A stretch of DNA of 64,000 nt, from positions 24,625,760-24,689,759 of the forward strand of contig OZ012689.1 in NCBI GenBank assembly GCA_963942565.1. Direction: 5' to 3'. Position 1 is the first letter of the stretch. Each line of letters opens with the position of its first letter. This document shows positions 11,531 through 42,259 of the stretch, one piece after another. The position numbers were made by a program, and so were the translations under genes. Under the pieces are notes generated by a model that was not told where the DNA came from, did no database searches, and saw only the letters and a list, made by a program, of their open reading frames with translations. This DNA is from Maea johnstoni. Taxonomy: Eukaryota > Annelida > Polychaeta > Spionida > Magelonidae.

Positions 11531-13030
11531 TAGAGATATATATATACACTAGGATCTGATCATTCAAGACAAATGAACAAAATGGGTGTTTAAACACAAT
11601 TTATTTGCTATTTAGGCCATTCCAATTTAATTACTTGTCTTACGAGCTTTTTTTGGAAAAAAAATCCTGTCAGACTCCAAAAAAAAAGTCACCTTTGGTG
11701 TCTTACGGACGAAAGCGGTTTTGAAATTTTCTGTCAGACTCCAAAAAAAAAAAAAAAGTGCAAGTATTAAGAATATTCTTTGTAAGGGTGATTCAATCAA
11801 CTACAGGAAGCTATCATTGCTGTAGTAGAGCCTCAGACTTGAGGAGGTATACCTCCCACCCTTCAGGTTACAGGGATTGATTTTATTTAGTTGAGAATAG
11901 GCTGGTAGAAACATATCGCTACCAGTCCTAGTCGTCAGACTCTAAAAAAAATGAAATAAATAAAAAAAGTCGCATTTTTCAACTTTTTTTTATTCCAAAA
12001 TGGCTAATTTCCTACCTCCTGAGCACGTAAGACAAATAAATAAATTGGAGTGGCCTTACTATCATTGTTACATAAAAATATATACTAAAAGTTATAGCCT
12101 TTTCATTGTCCTAAAGGTGCTTTTGAAGAGGGCCTTGGCCAGTAGGATGGCTGTGATAACCATAGCCCCTGTATCAGTTTGTCAAGCAAAACACATCAGG
12201 AAGAGAGCTGATTATCATGCCCCTTAGTGGAACATGGCTGTTTGAACAAGCATTCAAGGTATCACATTTTCAAGGATTTACTTGAGTATTTTGCGGAAAA
12301 TGGGTAGCACAGATTTTTCAATTTTGACTTTGTTCTATGGTTATTAAATCTAGAAGCTGAGAAATACACTCTTTTCTCATATTCTACAAATATTCTGAAA
12401 TAAGTGGTCATAAAATTCCAAGGAGCGAAAATCTGACTGGAGCTCTGTTTGAAAACATTATGCATGTTGTCTTTGTTTTTATTTTTAGCCTTTTGACCCA
12501 AAAGTTTTGCACTCTGTACGGAGGGTATGTTCATGCTTAATATGTTCCTCATCAAAAGACCTTTCAGGCAATATACACTTTGTATAGGCTAACTAGTGAA
12601 ATAAAGGAGGTAGAGTAAAACCCGAGTCAAAAAAATATTCCCATAACAATCACCGGTATAGACTGGAGATCACAATTGATACAAAAAAGCATAGGCACAT
12701 TGAATCCTTAAACATTTCCAATTATGAAATTAGGTCCAGGCACAATCAGCAGTAAATGGAGATCACAATTGATACCAGGAAGTAAGTATCATTATTATTA
12801 TAATAACGCTTAATCCTTCCCCTGTGGCTTAGTCCAAGATCTTGATCGAGATTTGTGCCGTGTGATTATCACTGATTCTTTCCAATGATCATCTGAAACT
12901 ATCTTTTAATGGCAGCTGAAATGGGCGTCAAAAAGGCATCATGGTGGACCGGACGGATACTTTATAAGACACTGTTATCCCCACCACAGAGACATCACCA
13001 CCACGAGGGCTCTGCAGCATGGATGGCTTG
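10842..13030. other. intergenic, no gene seen
   Basis: AT-rich spacer with a (TC)n-(TA)n microsatellite at 11455-11523 and several A-runs after the motif TCAGACTC (about 11670, 11735, 11938). I see no supported coding sequence. Confidence 0.6.
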
Positions 13031-13711
13031 GATCAGCAAAGGTACCACATATGCTTCTTTTAAAGGATGAAAGTAATGAAATTTAAAATGCCTACATTAG
13101 AACAATGTGCATTATTGGTATTCATCTGATAGTACTCAACACAAGCTTTCAAATGAATACCAACGTGATAAACATGGCAGTTTCGTTAGAAATATGTTTG
13201 CAGTCTTGCACCTTGGACAAAAATACCTTCACCAAAGAAAGGGTTAAATACAAAAAAACAAAACTTTTCTGCTGTTGGAAGAAAAATTCGATAAAGTCTC
13301 TAAATATAGATATCTTGACCACCAATAGATTCCCTGACTCAATGACAGCAAAGGCACCACAGATGCCTCTATTATAGAAGGAATAAACGAAATTAGAAGG
13401 TTAAAATACAAAAAACAAACAATTTACATTTCTGCCTGTGATAGACCAATGAAATAGTGTCTAAATAAAGATATCTTGACCACCACCCATATGCTTCAAT
13501 AAATTGCATTGAATTCCCTGACTTGGAGACAGCAAAGGCACCACAGATAACTCTATTAAAAGGATAAACGAAATGAGAGGGTTGAAATACAAAAAAAACC
13601 ACATTTCTGCCTGTGGTAGAACAATGCAATACAGTCTCTATACTAGTATATAGTCATCTTGACTACCACCTCTATGCTTCAATATATCGCACTGAATCCC
13701 CTGACTTAGAG
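13031..13711. repeat. ~184-bp tandem duplication plus MITE fragment
   Basis: A block starting near CAGCAAAGGCACCACAGAT recurs at 13344 and 13528 (184 bp apart), with a diverged version near 13034. The first interval contains a partial copy of the TTAA MITE family (about 13110-13246, ending AAGGGTTAA). Confidence 0.6.
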
Positions 13712-13980
13712 ACATTAACTGCGAGCTTCAACCGTGGGAGACAGTGTTCATTTACTGTTCAACACTGTGAAAATATGCCAGAAAAAAGTATTTCAGACAT
13801 AAATGTTAAACTATAACCCGGTTTAGTTTTACCAGAGCGTCTGGCTGCTATATAGGCAAAGGTAGTTTCTATCAACAAAAATGGAATGTTTTGGACCCGG
13901 CGAGTCCTCAAGTATGGCATCCTGGCTGCATTTTCTTTTCTAGCTGAAGATTCTTCTTGTTATGAATAGGTGACTGGTGT

Positions 13981-32342
<18,362 letters not shown>

Positions 32343-32611
32343 ATTGATATACTAGTAATTCGTTGTCACTAGAAATGTGTTCCGCAGCCTCGTAGTCTCC
32401 TTCTCCTTGTCGGGCGATGTACCGTTTGTGTCTCCAACCTGTAACCAGAGAGCTATATAGACCAGACCTAGTATGGCATAACATAACGGTCCATTCATTC
32501 AAGCTATGACTGTAACGTACCTATTAAAGAAAGAAATTACGTTTCCAGCTGTGACACTGCGGCGCGGGACAACATCGAGTGTTGTAGAGGAATAAAGGTT
32601 TAAATCGTCGG

Positions 32612-32613
<2 letters not shown>
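32343..32613 (-). promoter_or_regulatory. 5' flank of the two-TIR gene
   Basis: Sequence upstream of the presumed start codon. No TATA box or CpG-rich block is obvious. It ends at a (TA)n tract. Confidence 0.3.

Positions 32614-32703
<90 letters not shown>
32614..32703. repeat. (TA)n microsatellite
   Basis: About 90 bp of uninterrupted TA. Confidence 0.98.
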
Positions 32704-32706
<3 letters not shown>

Positions 32707-33170
32707 CTTTATAAAAAGTCTCACTCCGTATGGATAGACGGATTTCAATTGCATCCATCTGGAATGCTTTATTGATAATCCGAATACCTCAAGCAACGAC
32801 GATTAGAATTATATCCACAGGGGCCTGTATTGTTGAGTGCTACCCGCACGTAGTCACAGCCCTGCATGGTAATATATAATATTTCAGGTACAAGAGCCTC
32901 TCAGACTCTCGAATGGCACTATACAATACAAGTCCGTGCGATTATATCCAACACATTGGAATGCCGTAATAACTCGGTATATAAGCGTCACTGAAGTAAA
33001 GACACATCGACTTTTTTGTCAAACAATCCCAATGTTATAAGCGACCTTTTACCCGCCTATGGAACAAGCATATACAAATCCGATTTCTTCTTAATTATCT
33101 AAGCAGTTAAGACTCTTTAAGAATAAGGCAACATATCTTAAATCGCTCTCTCGATAGCTTTAGTATAGGG

Positions 33171-33320
33171 ATTAAGATCTGCCGCTGAGCATTGGTGCAG
33201 ATTTATAGCCGAGACGTAGGTGTTTGTTGCCAAAGCTGAGGCCGCCAAGGCCGAAGCTTTGCAACAAACACCCTCAGCGAGGCTATAAATCTGCACCAAT
33301 GCTCAGTGGCAGATCTTAAT
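33171..33320. repeat. 150-bp near-perfect palindrome
   Basis: Left arm begins ATTAAGATCTGCC and the right arm ends GGCAGATCTTAAT; GCATTGGTGCAGATTTATAG pairs with its complement at the right. Arms are about 70 bp with a short centre near GGCCGCCAAGGCC. Probably a foldback element. A smaller inverted pair (ATTATAGCGCAT at about 33325, ATGCGCTATAAT at about 33550) lies just beyond. Confidence 0.88.
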
Positions 33321-34245
33321 GACTATTATAGCGCATTTGAGTCATAAAAAAGTATTCTACAACTCTGTGGAAATGACACAAAAATCATGTTTTCTAATGG
33401 TTGCTGAGCCTGGATTTAATAGGTCCCGGCTCAGGAGTCTCATCCTTGATTTAGTCCCGGCCCACTGCTGTGTACCGGGACCACTTTGATGCCACAGAAA
33501 CACCTACTCACTGAACATAGTGTGTTTTCCAAGCCCAGGTATTTTCATAGCTATGCGCTATAATCTGAAGCTAAGAACAAAAGGAACCTGTCTACATATT
33601 GCCGGGATATATTGGTACGTGCATATTTAGCTTATGTGTAGATAACAGGGGAACTTGTGCACTAACCTGGCGGGAAAATGTTACCCGGTCTTATGTCCCC
33701 TGGGGCAATAGGTAGAAATGATATTTAGCGAAGTTTCAAAGTTTGCGCAGGTGCACTTTAACCTCGGACAGCCCTGCAAATGCTATGTCGGAAATGAAAC
33801 CCAGCACGCTAAGATGTGAAACATTGGGGAATACCCAGTTGCACGTCTCCTATCACGTGACACCCTAGACTGGTGGCGACCTCTATAAATGAGTACTGCC
33901 ATGTACTGTAACAGTAAAGATTGTCAAACCAGGTATTTAACCCTAAAACTTTCTGGGATTTGGCTAAATCCCTAAAATGTCTAGGAATTTGGCCAAATTA
34001 CTGAAATGGGGGTCCACTAATTTGGACATATCCCTGATTCTCTTTTATCAAGAAGATTTCAAAGAAAGGATGTATTTTTAATGCACTTTATTCATGATTT
34101 ATCACACAGATGACATACTAATACTAGTATAACATATATGATTATCTTTTTAAAACAATAATGCATTTCAAAAGTAGAAATTAAGTAAATATGGAAAGTT
34201 GAAGTAATACTTAGAAAAGATTCTTACAGAACAAAAGCGAATTAA
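33321..34245. other. intergenic, no gene seen
   Basis: Unique-looking AT-rich sequence between the palindrome and the piggyBac-type element; no supported exon. Confidence 0.5.
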
Positions 34246-35157
34246 GGGGGCTCGGGACCTTCGTTCTTTAAGTGTGACTTTCATGTAAAGATTGACCAAT
34301 ATCTTGGTCTATGTACAAGAAAACCCCAATAAACTATATATTTCATGAAAGCTGAGATTCTGGAGAGGTCAAATAGTCTAAACTTAACTTGTGACATCTT
34401 CACAATTTCCCCGGGGTGGGGCCGAAAGACATACATGTGGATTTCTAATACATATGTTATTGCAAACAGCCTCCTGGCTTCATAAAAAGTGTAAGACAGT
34501 TGGTATTTATACGTTTCATAGAAAACATATTTAGGCATGAATAAAAAAAAAAGATTGTTCCGAACCGACTTTAGAGCAAGTTTAAGTCATGATCAATATT
34601 TTTTTCTAGAATTTCACTTTCCTTCATTTTTGAAGTCCGATTAAGAAATAACTAGACCAGATATCAAAAAAATGAAATACAGTTGCGTGCGCAAGGATGT
34701 TTTTCATTGTGTAGCAAAATTTCACCTCTCTGGGATCAATATTAAAGGAATGAGGTTGTTTCAAAAATGAGAAGTATGGCGATTTCAGAAAGCTGTCTAA
34801 AGCTCAAGTCAAAGTGACCATACATTTATACATTCTAAAATGACTTTATGCTCCATTATAAAACTTAAGGGGTTAATTTGGAATAACTATTCCTTTGCAT
34901 TGGTAGAATGGTTTGAATATTTAATAATTTACTGGGTACTTCAATTACTGGAATAAAAAGGGATTTTTATAGAAGGAGGCTGGCACCCCCTGGTGAGTGC
35001 TCCTCCCCCAGCTGATAAGGAAAGATAACAAGCTATTAGTGACTACTAATTGCTAATTGGCTGTCTGGAGGTGAATCCATTCAATTTCAAGTACTCTGAA
35101 GTGCAATTGTAAGGAAGGTTAATTTCACTTCTCCCATTAAATTGACTAAAACGTTCA

Positions 35158-35880
35158 AGGAGAGTTGTTCACTAGGTACTGATCTACATTTCTTCTTCAA
35201 ATATTTTTCTAGATATAGCTCTAACCATATAAATCAATGAATATGAAAATCAATATATACTAACTATGTAAATCACTTCAGAGATAAGCATAAATTTACA
35301 AAAAGATTGGAGAAGAGTTGTTGGCTAGGTACTCATCTACATTTCTTCTTCAAATATTTTTCTAGATATAGCTCTAATCATATGAATAATTGAATAAGAC
35401 TAAACAAAAGTAATTATGAAATAACTTTGGGAATAGGAGTAAATTGACAAAAAAATTCAATGAGAGTTGTTCACTAGGTACTGATCTACATTTCTTCTTC
35501 AAATATTTTTCTAGATATAGCTCTAACCATATAAATCAATGAATATGAAAATCATGATACACTAACTATGTAAATCACTTCAGAAATAAGGATAAATTTA
35601 CAACAAAATTGAAGGAGAGTTGTTTGCTAGGTACTCATTTACTTTTCTTCTTCAAATATTTTTCTAGATATAGCTCTAATCATATGAATAATTGAATAAG
35701 ACTACAATAGAGTAATTATGAAATAACGTTGGGAATAAGGGTAAATTGACAAAATATTTCAAGGAGAGTTGTTTACTATAGGTACTGATCTACATTTCTT
35801 CTTCAAATATTTTTCTATGTATAGCTCTAACCATAATGAAATAACTTTGGGAATAAGGGTAAATTGACAAAATATTTTAG
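35158..35880. repeat. ~150-bp tandem array, five units, alternating types
   Basis: Units start at GAGAGTTGTT near 35160, 35314, 35463, 35618 and 35764, each with TTCTTCTTCAAATATTTTTC. Alternate units share variants (ACCATATAAATCAATG against ATCATATGAATAATTG), so a ~303-bp dimer was duplicated. It lies within the piggyBac-type element. Confidence 0.88.
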
Positions 35881-36127
35881 AATTAGCTTTGATCACTGAG
35901 ATAAAACCAAAATAGCGAAGGTGATTTGGGAAGACACAGGCATGTAGGGTTTACGTAGGTTTTCTCTGCATTGGTTTTCTCTGACAAAAAGATACATGGA
36001 ATAGATACCTCATTCTTCTTGAAACTTTTGGGGGTAACTGGAGGAGGTAGATCCATAGCTGCACTGAACTTTTGAAGCGCATTATGTCCATTCCCACACA
36101 GGCGTCCTGCTAGAACTGATTGTCTGT

Positions 36128-36535
36128 TTATAGCATAAAATCATCCATTTTTCTCACTACTAGGAAAGTCTGTTCTCTTTCCATCACAATCTTCATTTGA
36201 GCATCTCCAAAAAGGGCTGATTGAACTCCTTGTCGCCTTCTACTGTCTTGCCATAGTTCTAACTTTCCATCAAGGCAGTATGTACCCACTGCAGCTTTCT
36301 GTTCAAGGATGTCTTCAAGTTCTTGTGAATGCAGAATATGTCTTCCTGTTACCCTTTCTTCACAGGAATCTGTCTCATCTTCTGAGTCATGATCAGTGTC
36401 TCTTTCCTCAAAATCTGCATCTCCAATTGCTATGCCACTGTCATCTGAACCAGTACTTAGCAGTCTAAGTTTTCTATAACTGGCACTATGAATGGTTGGT
36501 GATTCCTCAGATTCCTCTTCCTCTATTGTATCCAA
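36128..36535 (-). CDS. acidic ORF inside the piggyBac-type element
   Basis: 135 codons, beginning MDTIEEEESEESPTIHSASY, very rich in Asp/Glu/Ser for the first ~60 residues, then LEDILEQKAAVGTYCLDGKL and a basic patch DSRRRQG. Just upstream on the same strand, another frame has a basic start (MGRSSRRRRKRKMAFE). Acidic N-termini are common in piggyBac transposases, so this may be a transposase N-terminus left after loss of the catalytic part, or a captured host exon. Not recognised. Confidence 0.35.
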   Translation of the reverse strand: MDTIEEEESEESPTIHSASYRKLRLLSTGSDDSGIAIGDADFEERDTDHDSEDETDSCEERVTGRHILHSQELEDILEQKAAVGTYCLDGKLELWQDSRRRQGVQSALFGDAQMKIVMEREQTFLVVRKMDDFML

Positions 36536-37479
36536 ATCTTCTGGTACAGAAGATGTTTTTTCCTATTCAAATGCCATCTTCCTCTTTCTTCTCCTTCTGG
36601 AGCTCCTTCCCATTGTAATGAAACATTCAGACTCTGCACTGTCCTGGGCTCAGCATCTGAATGTTCACTCCTAACCCTAAATCTCTACAGGAAACCCTGT
36701 TCACCTAGGTAACATGCATCCTAAACATCCTGGCCCTACCTGACACACACCAGAATATTTCTGGAGCATTTGATTGGATTTACCTCACCTGTCTGACCTG
36801 TAACTGTAAAGCCAGACAGCTGATGCACAAAAATCACACCTTTTATTCAATACCCTAATTGCAATGAATTGATCACTCATAACTGCTTGGTGCCTGTTTC
36901 CTGGGTAAACAGGATACTTCCATTTGAATACACATTCAGGACCTGGCCAGGAACTAACCCCCAGTTCGCATCAATCACCCAGTATAGCACACCTCCCAGG
37001 AGAGATCAGATAAGGAAAGGCCATTATGGGTTTAGATAAGCATCACAGCTGGTGACTCAGGATATCTGGCCTCTAGTAGAAAGCTTTTTAAAAACTCCTT
37101 TTTTTGTCATTTGTAGTTCTAGTTGAGAGTTCTAGTTCAAAGGAATCAGTAGCAAACCTTTTCAGCTATCACATATAAAAAAAACAAAAAAACACCCTAT
37201 TTAAAGGTGCGAAGGTCCCGAGCCCCCTTAAGTGTATTCAAAAGTACATGTAGTCATTTTTGACAAATCTAGGTACTATATAATTGACAGGTGCGATCTA
37301 ATTAGATTAACATGATGTTTGCATCTTAATCCAGAACACCTTTGCTCTTTACAATGAACTATAGCACTTTCAGCTCTCAACACAATTCTCAACATAAGCT
37401 TTATAGCAACTTCTATCCTGGAAACCATTTTTTAAATAAAGCATTTATGGCAATTGTGGCTAACTCGTGACTAGCCAGA

Positions 37480-37650
37480 TGTAAGTAGTGGAGGAAACCG
37501 GGGTACCCGGTGAAAACCACTGCCTAACCCTAAGTCACTGGCAACTTCCTCACATGCCCAGTCCAGGATTCAAACCCAGGCAGTGGTGAGAGACAGCGTG
37601 CAGTCAGTGGCGGCGCCTTAGACCACACGGCCGTCAGAGCAGGCCCTCAC
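37480..37650 (-). mobile_element. tRNA-derived SINE with conserved core segment
   Basis: On the minus strand a tRNA-like head (GTGTGGTCTAAGGCGCCGC as A box, GGGTTTGAATCC as B box) is followed by CCAGTGACTTAGGGTTAGG, then GTGGTTTTCACCGG and GGTACCCCGGTTTCC. This core occurs in SINEs across many invertebrates. The two minisatellites at 56 and 58 kb contain the same core. Confidence 0.75.
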
Positions 37651-38172
37651 AATGATTTAATCGTATTTAGTTATGTAATTGCAAAATCTTGCATTTGTTC
37701 TCTGTCACATATTAAAAGGAACTGTGTTTCAAATAAAAACGATGTGTTTAATTTATAATTATCGGTAACTTGCCCTCTAAAGAGGAAAACTCAATATGGC
37801 TTCCAGACCAAGAGCTGAAGCCAATAATTCCAAGGAAATTTCCTGAGGTAACCTACCTCAGGTAGCTGCCCAATAGCTAAACGATACAAATAATCAAAAA
37901 TTGACCCACCACTAGTTAACCCTAGTTGAATACGTAAATAACCGCTTCTTCTATCCCTGCTGTTGGAAATTTCTATCATAGAATGATCGAAATTCCCCAC
38001 TAAAACAAATAGTGTCATAGGAGGGACCACCTGCCCCGATTGTCGTTGAGCCTAAGGCATTGTGATTTTGTTCCTATGACCTTCCAAATGGACCATGACC
38101 ATGATTCATCCCTGGTTTGAGTTTAATAAGCTATAATGTCATGATATGAACTCTGAGTGTAAAGCTCTTGTG

Positions 38173-38622
38173 CCCGGGGGGGGGGGGGGGGGGGCACTTG
38201 GGTATTTAGGGGGGCGCATACGCTCGTTATCAAAATTGAAAAATAACCCTAAAGCACGGATTTCTGGCCAAAAAAGCACCCCTTTTTTAATAAAACGCTG
38301 ACTTTTTCCACTAAATAAACACCCCTTCTTTTATCAAAACACTGAACACGTATACGGGAACACGTATTTTAACTTAAGATTTTATAATCCTCTGCGTGTT
38401 TGGCGGCAGCAGACTCGGAAGCCCAGTCACTTCGGGAGTCACTCGGCGTCAGAGCCGCGTATATTTCATGGATTGTAAAGGGATATTGACCCCCATACTT
38501 CGTACCTGGTTACAAAAAAGTACCCTTCTTTTACAAAATCGTGGACATGCGAAGGTCTTAAATAAAGACCCTTTCTTCTGCGAAATACGTAACGCGGGTG
38601 CGCCCCCCCCCCCTCCCCCGGG
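38173..38622 (+). mobile_element. MITE with poly-G/poly-C ends (450 bp), copy A
   Basis: It begins CCCGGGGGGG and ends CCCTCCCCCGGG, flanked by CTCTTGTG on both sides (38165-38172 and 38623-38630), an 8-bp target duplication as in hAT elements. Interior landmarks are GGCGCATACGCTCGTTATC and GCGTCAGAGCCGCGTATAT. Copies: 47195-47588 (same orientation, right end lost) and 40905-41024 (reverse fragment). Confidence 0.8.
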
Positions 38623-38630
38623 CTCTTGTG

Positions 38631-39420
38631 GCATTTGTTAAACTTTATTTTTTGGATTAACTTTTATCTAATTATGCCGTTCTGTTTTTTTCATGTGAGG
38701 AGTGATGTGATGTTCCAATTTTTCTAACATTTGTTTTGAGTCACCTCTGTCCTCTTCGCTCAATGAAACTAAGTGCATCATGATATTTCAGCACTCTAAT
38801 AATTAAGCAGGGTGCTTCCACTTTAACAGTTTCAGACTTCTCTGTTAGTTCAGTTGCTTGGTAAAAGTACTACCATGCTTGCTTGATTTTTTTTTAAATT
38901 GTACAATCATCACCTCTGTAATTCCTTGGAGCCGGGGAGGTATCTGATAAGCTGCCAATTTCCTCTATATCCTCTGATGATACTTGGAAAAGTTCTCTTC
39001 TCAAAGGTTTTTTGTTCAGTATCTGCTATCCCCATGTGCTTTCCATGATATCTAAGTTAAATCCAACAATATATGTGGGTTGCGATATTCTTAATGATGC
39101 TCTTTGCAGGTTCTAGGTGATCTTTTCTTCCTATTTTCACTTACTCTGACACCATGTTTGACCGTTTGCTGTGCTCTAATGCTGGGGCGAGGCATCATGT
39201 TAGCAGCTACGTTTCTAGTCAAGAAGCCGAGTCAATCTGTTATTGTTGTCAGCCTGGAGGAATTGTATTTGGATAAAAAAACACAATTAAACTACATTGA
39301 AAGATGTCCTATCAATCACAATTCATACAACCTTTCAGGCCTCATAAGGATTGTCAAACTGGTTTCTAGGCATCTACTCAAAGCAGATTTTAAAAGGTGA
39401 TACCGCTTATATGTGATATT
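38631..39420. other. no gene seen
   Basis: AT-rich sequence without a supported exon. A plus-strand frame at 39104-39400 has no family match I recognise. Confidence 0.4.
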
Positions 39421-39430
39421 TATATATATA

Positions 39431-39605
39431 CAGGTGAACTTGGATATGACGGACTCAATGTAACCAGGAAAATTGGTCCGTCATATGCAAAGTCTGTCAT
39501 ATACATATGACGAATACTTGATATGCATCGGACTGGGACCAAGCATATTGTCCGTCATATGCAAAAATCTGTCGTACAGTGGTCCGTCATATCCAAGTTC
39601 ACCTG
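39431..39605. mobile_element. pogo/Tigger-like MITE (175 bp)
   Basis: Perfect 24-bp inverted ends starting CAGGTGAACTTGGATATGAC and continuing GGAC, with TA on both sides. The motif GTCCGTCATAT recurs inside. It is inserted at the edge of a (TA)n tract. Confidence 0.8.
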
Positions 39606-39749
<144 letters not shown>

Positions 39750-39868
39750 TATGAGAGACTGGACTGGCCAATCAGAGCTTAAAACAATGCTGATGTCGTA
39801 GGAAGCTGCAAACATGGTGCTAAATAGATCTCCAGCAGAAGCCCAGATTGCTTACGCTCCCTTAAATA

Positions 39869-40582
39869 CTGTACACTGCCTTAATTAATAGTCTGAGTGT
39901 AAAAACATTCCAGATTTTTCCGTTTGGAAGAATCCGGAATGTTCAAAAACGTACTGAAGGGGGGTTACGTTCGTCCATTTGTCCGTTAGTTTCCCTGTCA
40001 GTTGATAGGTGGCACCACTATAAATCACCTTTACAGGCGTCATATACGCAAGATTAACTCTCTAACACCTTTTTTAACCCTTTAACATTGCTAATATTAT
40101 AAAATGAAATATTTCAGATCGTTTTTGGCCATTTTAACACATCCTTTTCCCATTCCTTTGTTTGAGTGCTTCATGAGCATGAAACCCTTCACAAATTGTT
40201 TGTAACATTCATTTCTTTGTCTTACCTGGTTGCTAATGGCAACCAGGTGAGTTGTGCTCATTTTGCCCTGCTTGGGCCTCAAACTCTCACTTGGCAGGCA
40301 TCATCTGGGGTGGCAGGCAGCATTGAACATTTTAACTGCAATTTAGCTGCAATTTCCCTGTCAAAGTAAAAATGTAAGCCCCCCACTACTAGAACTTGCC
40401 TGAATTTGATCCATCTATTATCGCCTTTATTATCATGGTTCACTTGCCAAAAATTAGTTTGCGTTTTGATAGATAGATGGCGCGGCGAGCGGGGATCGAA
40501 TCCGGACTATTAAAAAACCGGATTTTATTTTATTTTAAGAGATCCGTACTATTTTAGCACAGACTATTAAGGCAGTGCACAG
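39869..40582. mobile_element. TA-flanked non-autonomous DNA transposon (714 bp), copy 2
   Basis: Reverse-oriented relative of 4134-4824 with the same terminal inverted repeats (CTGTACACTGCCTTAAT) and TA flanks. Similar along its whole length with many small differences; no transposase frame. Confidence 0.8.
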
Positions 40583-40904
40583 TAAGCTTTTAGTTGTTGT
40601 ACTGTCCCATTCTGGAACTTCTCATGGTCCTTATCTTCGAGGACATTTCGGTGTAACATGATATGTTTTGTCTAGATCTCACCTAGTTAGATGTGCTTCG
40701 GTTGAGAGTGAAGTGTTATGGTAAACTGTAGTTGGGCCAACAATGGTATTGTGTTTTAATTGAAATGAGAGGTTAAAAGTAAGAGCTATTTATTGCTTTA
40801 TTCACCCTTTACTATGGTATGTACATGAAATGTCTGATGGTCACAGTTATAATAGGGCCCAGATATCCTTTGAGAGTAGATAGATAGATAGAGCAGATAC
40901 AGAG

Positions 40905-41024
40905 GTTTTGATAAAGAAGGGTACTTTTTTGTACCCAGGTACGAAGTACGGGGGATGAAAATCCCCTTACAATCGACGAAATATACGCGGCTCTGACGCC
41001 GAGTGACTCCCGAAGTGACTGGCC
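40905..41024 (-). mobile_element. fragment of the poly-G-ended MITE, copy C
   Basis: Reverse-complement match to the right half of copy A (ATATACGCGGCTCTGACGCC; GTGACTCCCGAAGTGACTGG). No intact ends. Confidence 0.75.
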
Positions 41025-42259
41025 GAGGTAATTCCCATCATCATAAATACAGCTAATTATATTTTATTATATTTTCTTTACATTTTTCTAAATTTCAATT
41101 ACATTTATAGTATAGTAATATATCTAAATCCCCTTACATTTGATAACCTGTATTAAATTATTACTGCGATGAAGGTTGGTGGCGATGTTTTAATTACTAT
41201 TTCCTATTCAAACATTTGCCTAAAATACGCTGCTCTAAAAGATGTCCCCGAAAGAGTACCGGTACTGCTGTTGTGGCTGAGTTGTTGCACTGACAAACAA
41301 TCCATGCATCTATTTACTTCTTTAGATTTACTTAGATCAATTTATTCATGAAGGAATTTATTTTACATTTACAGAAATTGATGAATTTGTCCACATTTAT
41401 TCTCTTTCTAATAACATAATAGTAATGTTCAGCAAAAGACAAATAGGTAACATCCCATTTACGAATACTAGTATTGCTTTTTCCATAAAATGATAATGAA
41501 TTTCCATTAATGTGTGTATGTATGTACGTATCTTTATTGATTGTGATTTGTGAACAAATGCAGTACAGCTAAAACATGTAGTTAAATATACGATACAGAC
41601 AGTTATAAAATCGGTAATATGTTTATCAAACACATAGAAAAGAATATGAAATAAATAATCAAATAAATAATCGTTATGCCAAAATTGGAGGAGTCAAGTT
41701 CATTGATCGGTCTAATTCATATGAATAGAAATGCTCTGCAGATAGGTACTCAGCCTATCCCTTCTCTTAGCTTCAACACTTCCAATACATACCATCTGCA
41801 TGCTCGGCTGTTATCAAAAGGGTAGCCATTATTTCATATGGGACACCATCATCAACGTCATTCCTAACCTCTACGTGATTCCCTCGCAAATCAACGAAAG
41901 TATTCACTATTGTTTAATGTCAGTGAATTTCAAAAACAGATGCTATTAATAGGCAAAGAAGGTATGGGACCTTATTGTGCAGACACTTTGTAGGCGCATA
42001 GGCTTTAATGGTCTACCTTGAGATGATTTCAGTACAGGTTTAGTTCTGTATCAATTTCCAAGGGAGACCCAATAGAGATGTGTGAGATATCAAAGTTCAC
42101 AAACACAGTAACTTTTCGCCATGTAGAAAATACGACATATTCATCAAAAGTTCTGTTCCAAATGTCAATATCCAGAAAAGATGTTTATAGTTTAACATCA
42201 CTGTGTAAAATAGATCTTAATTTAGAGACAGGATGCGTTTTTTAATTAGAGGATACATG
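41025..42259. other. no gene seen
   Basis: AT-rich sequence; short frames only, none recognised. Confidence 0.4.

Larger units (their letters stand above)
34246..37227. mobile_element. piggyBac-type DNA transposon (2982 bp), non-autonomous
   Basis: Perfect 18-bp terminal inverted repeats GGGGGCTCGGGACCTTCG, flanked by TTAA on both sides (34242-34245, 37228-37231): the piggyBac hallmark. Inside are a five-unit tandem array (35158-35880) and one acidic minus-strand frame (36535-36128). I see no DDD transposase domain, so it would depend on a partner element. Confidence 0.85.

Noticed and set aside
12121-12205. Short hydrophobic minus-strand peptide (GAMVITAILLAKALFK)
   Set aside because: No convincing splice sites and no family recognised.
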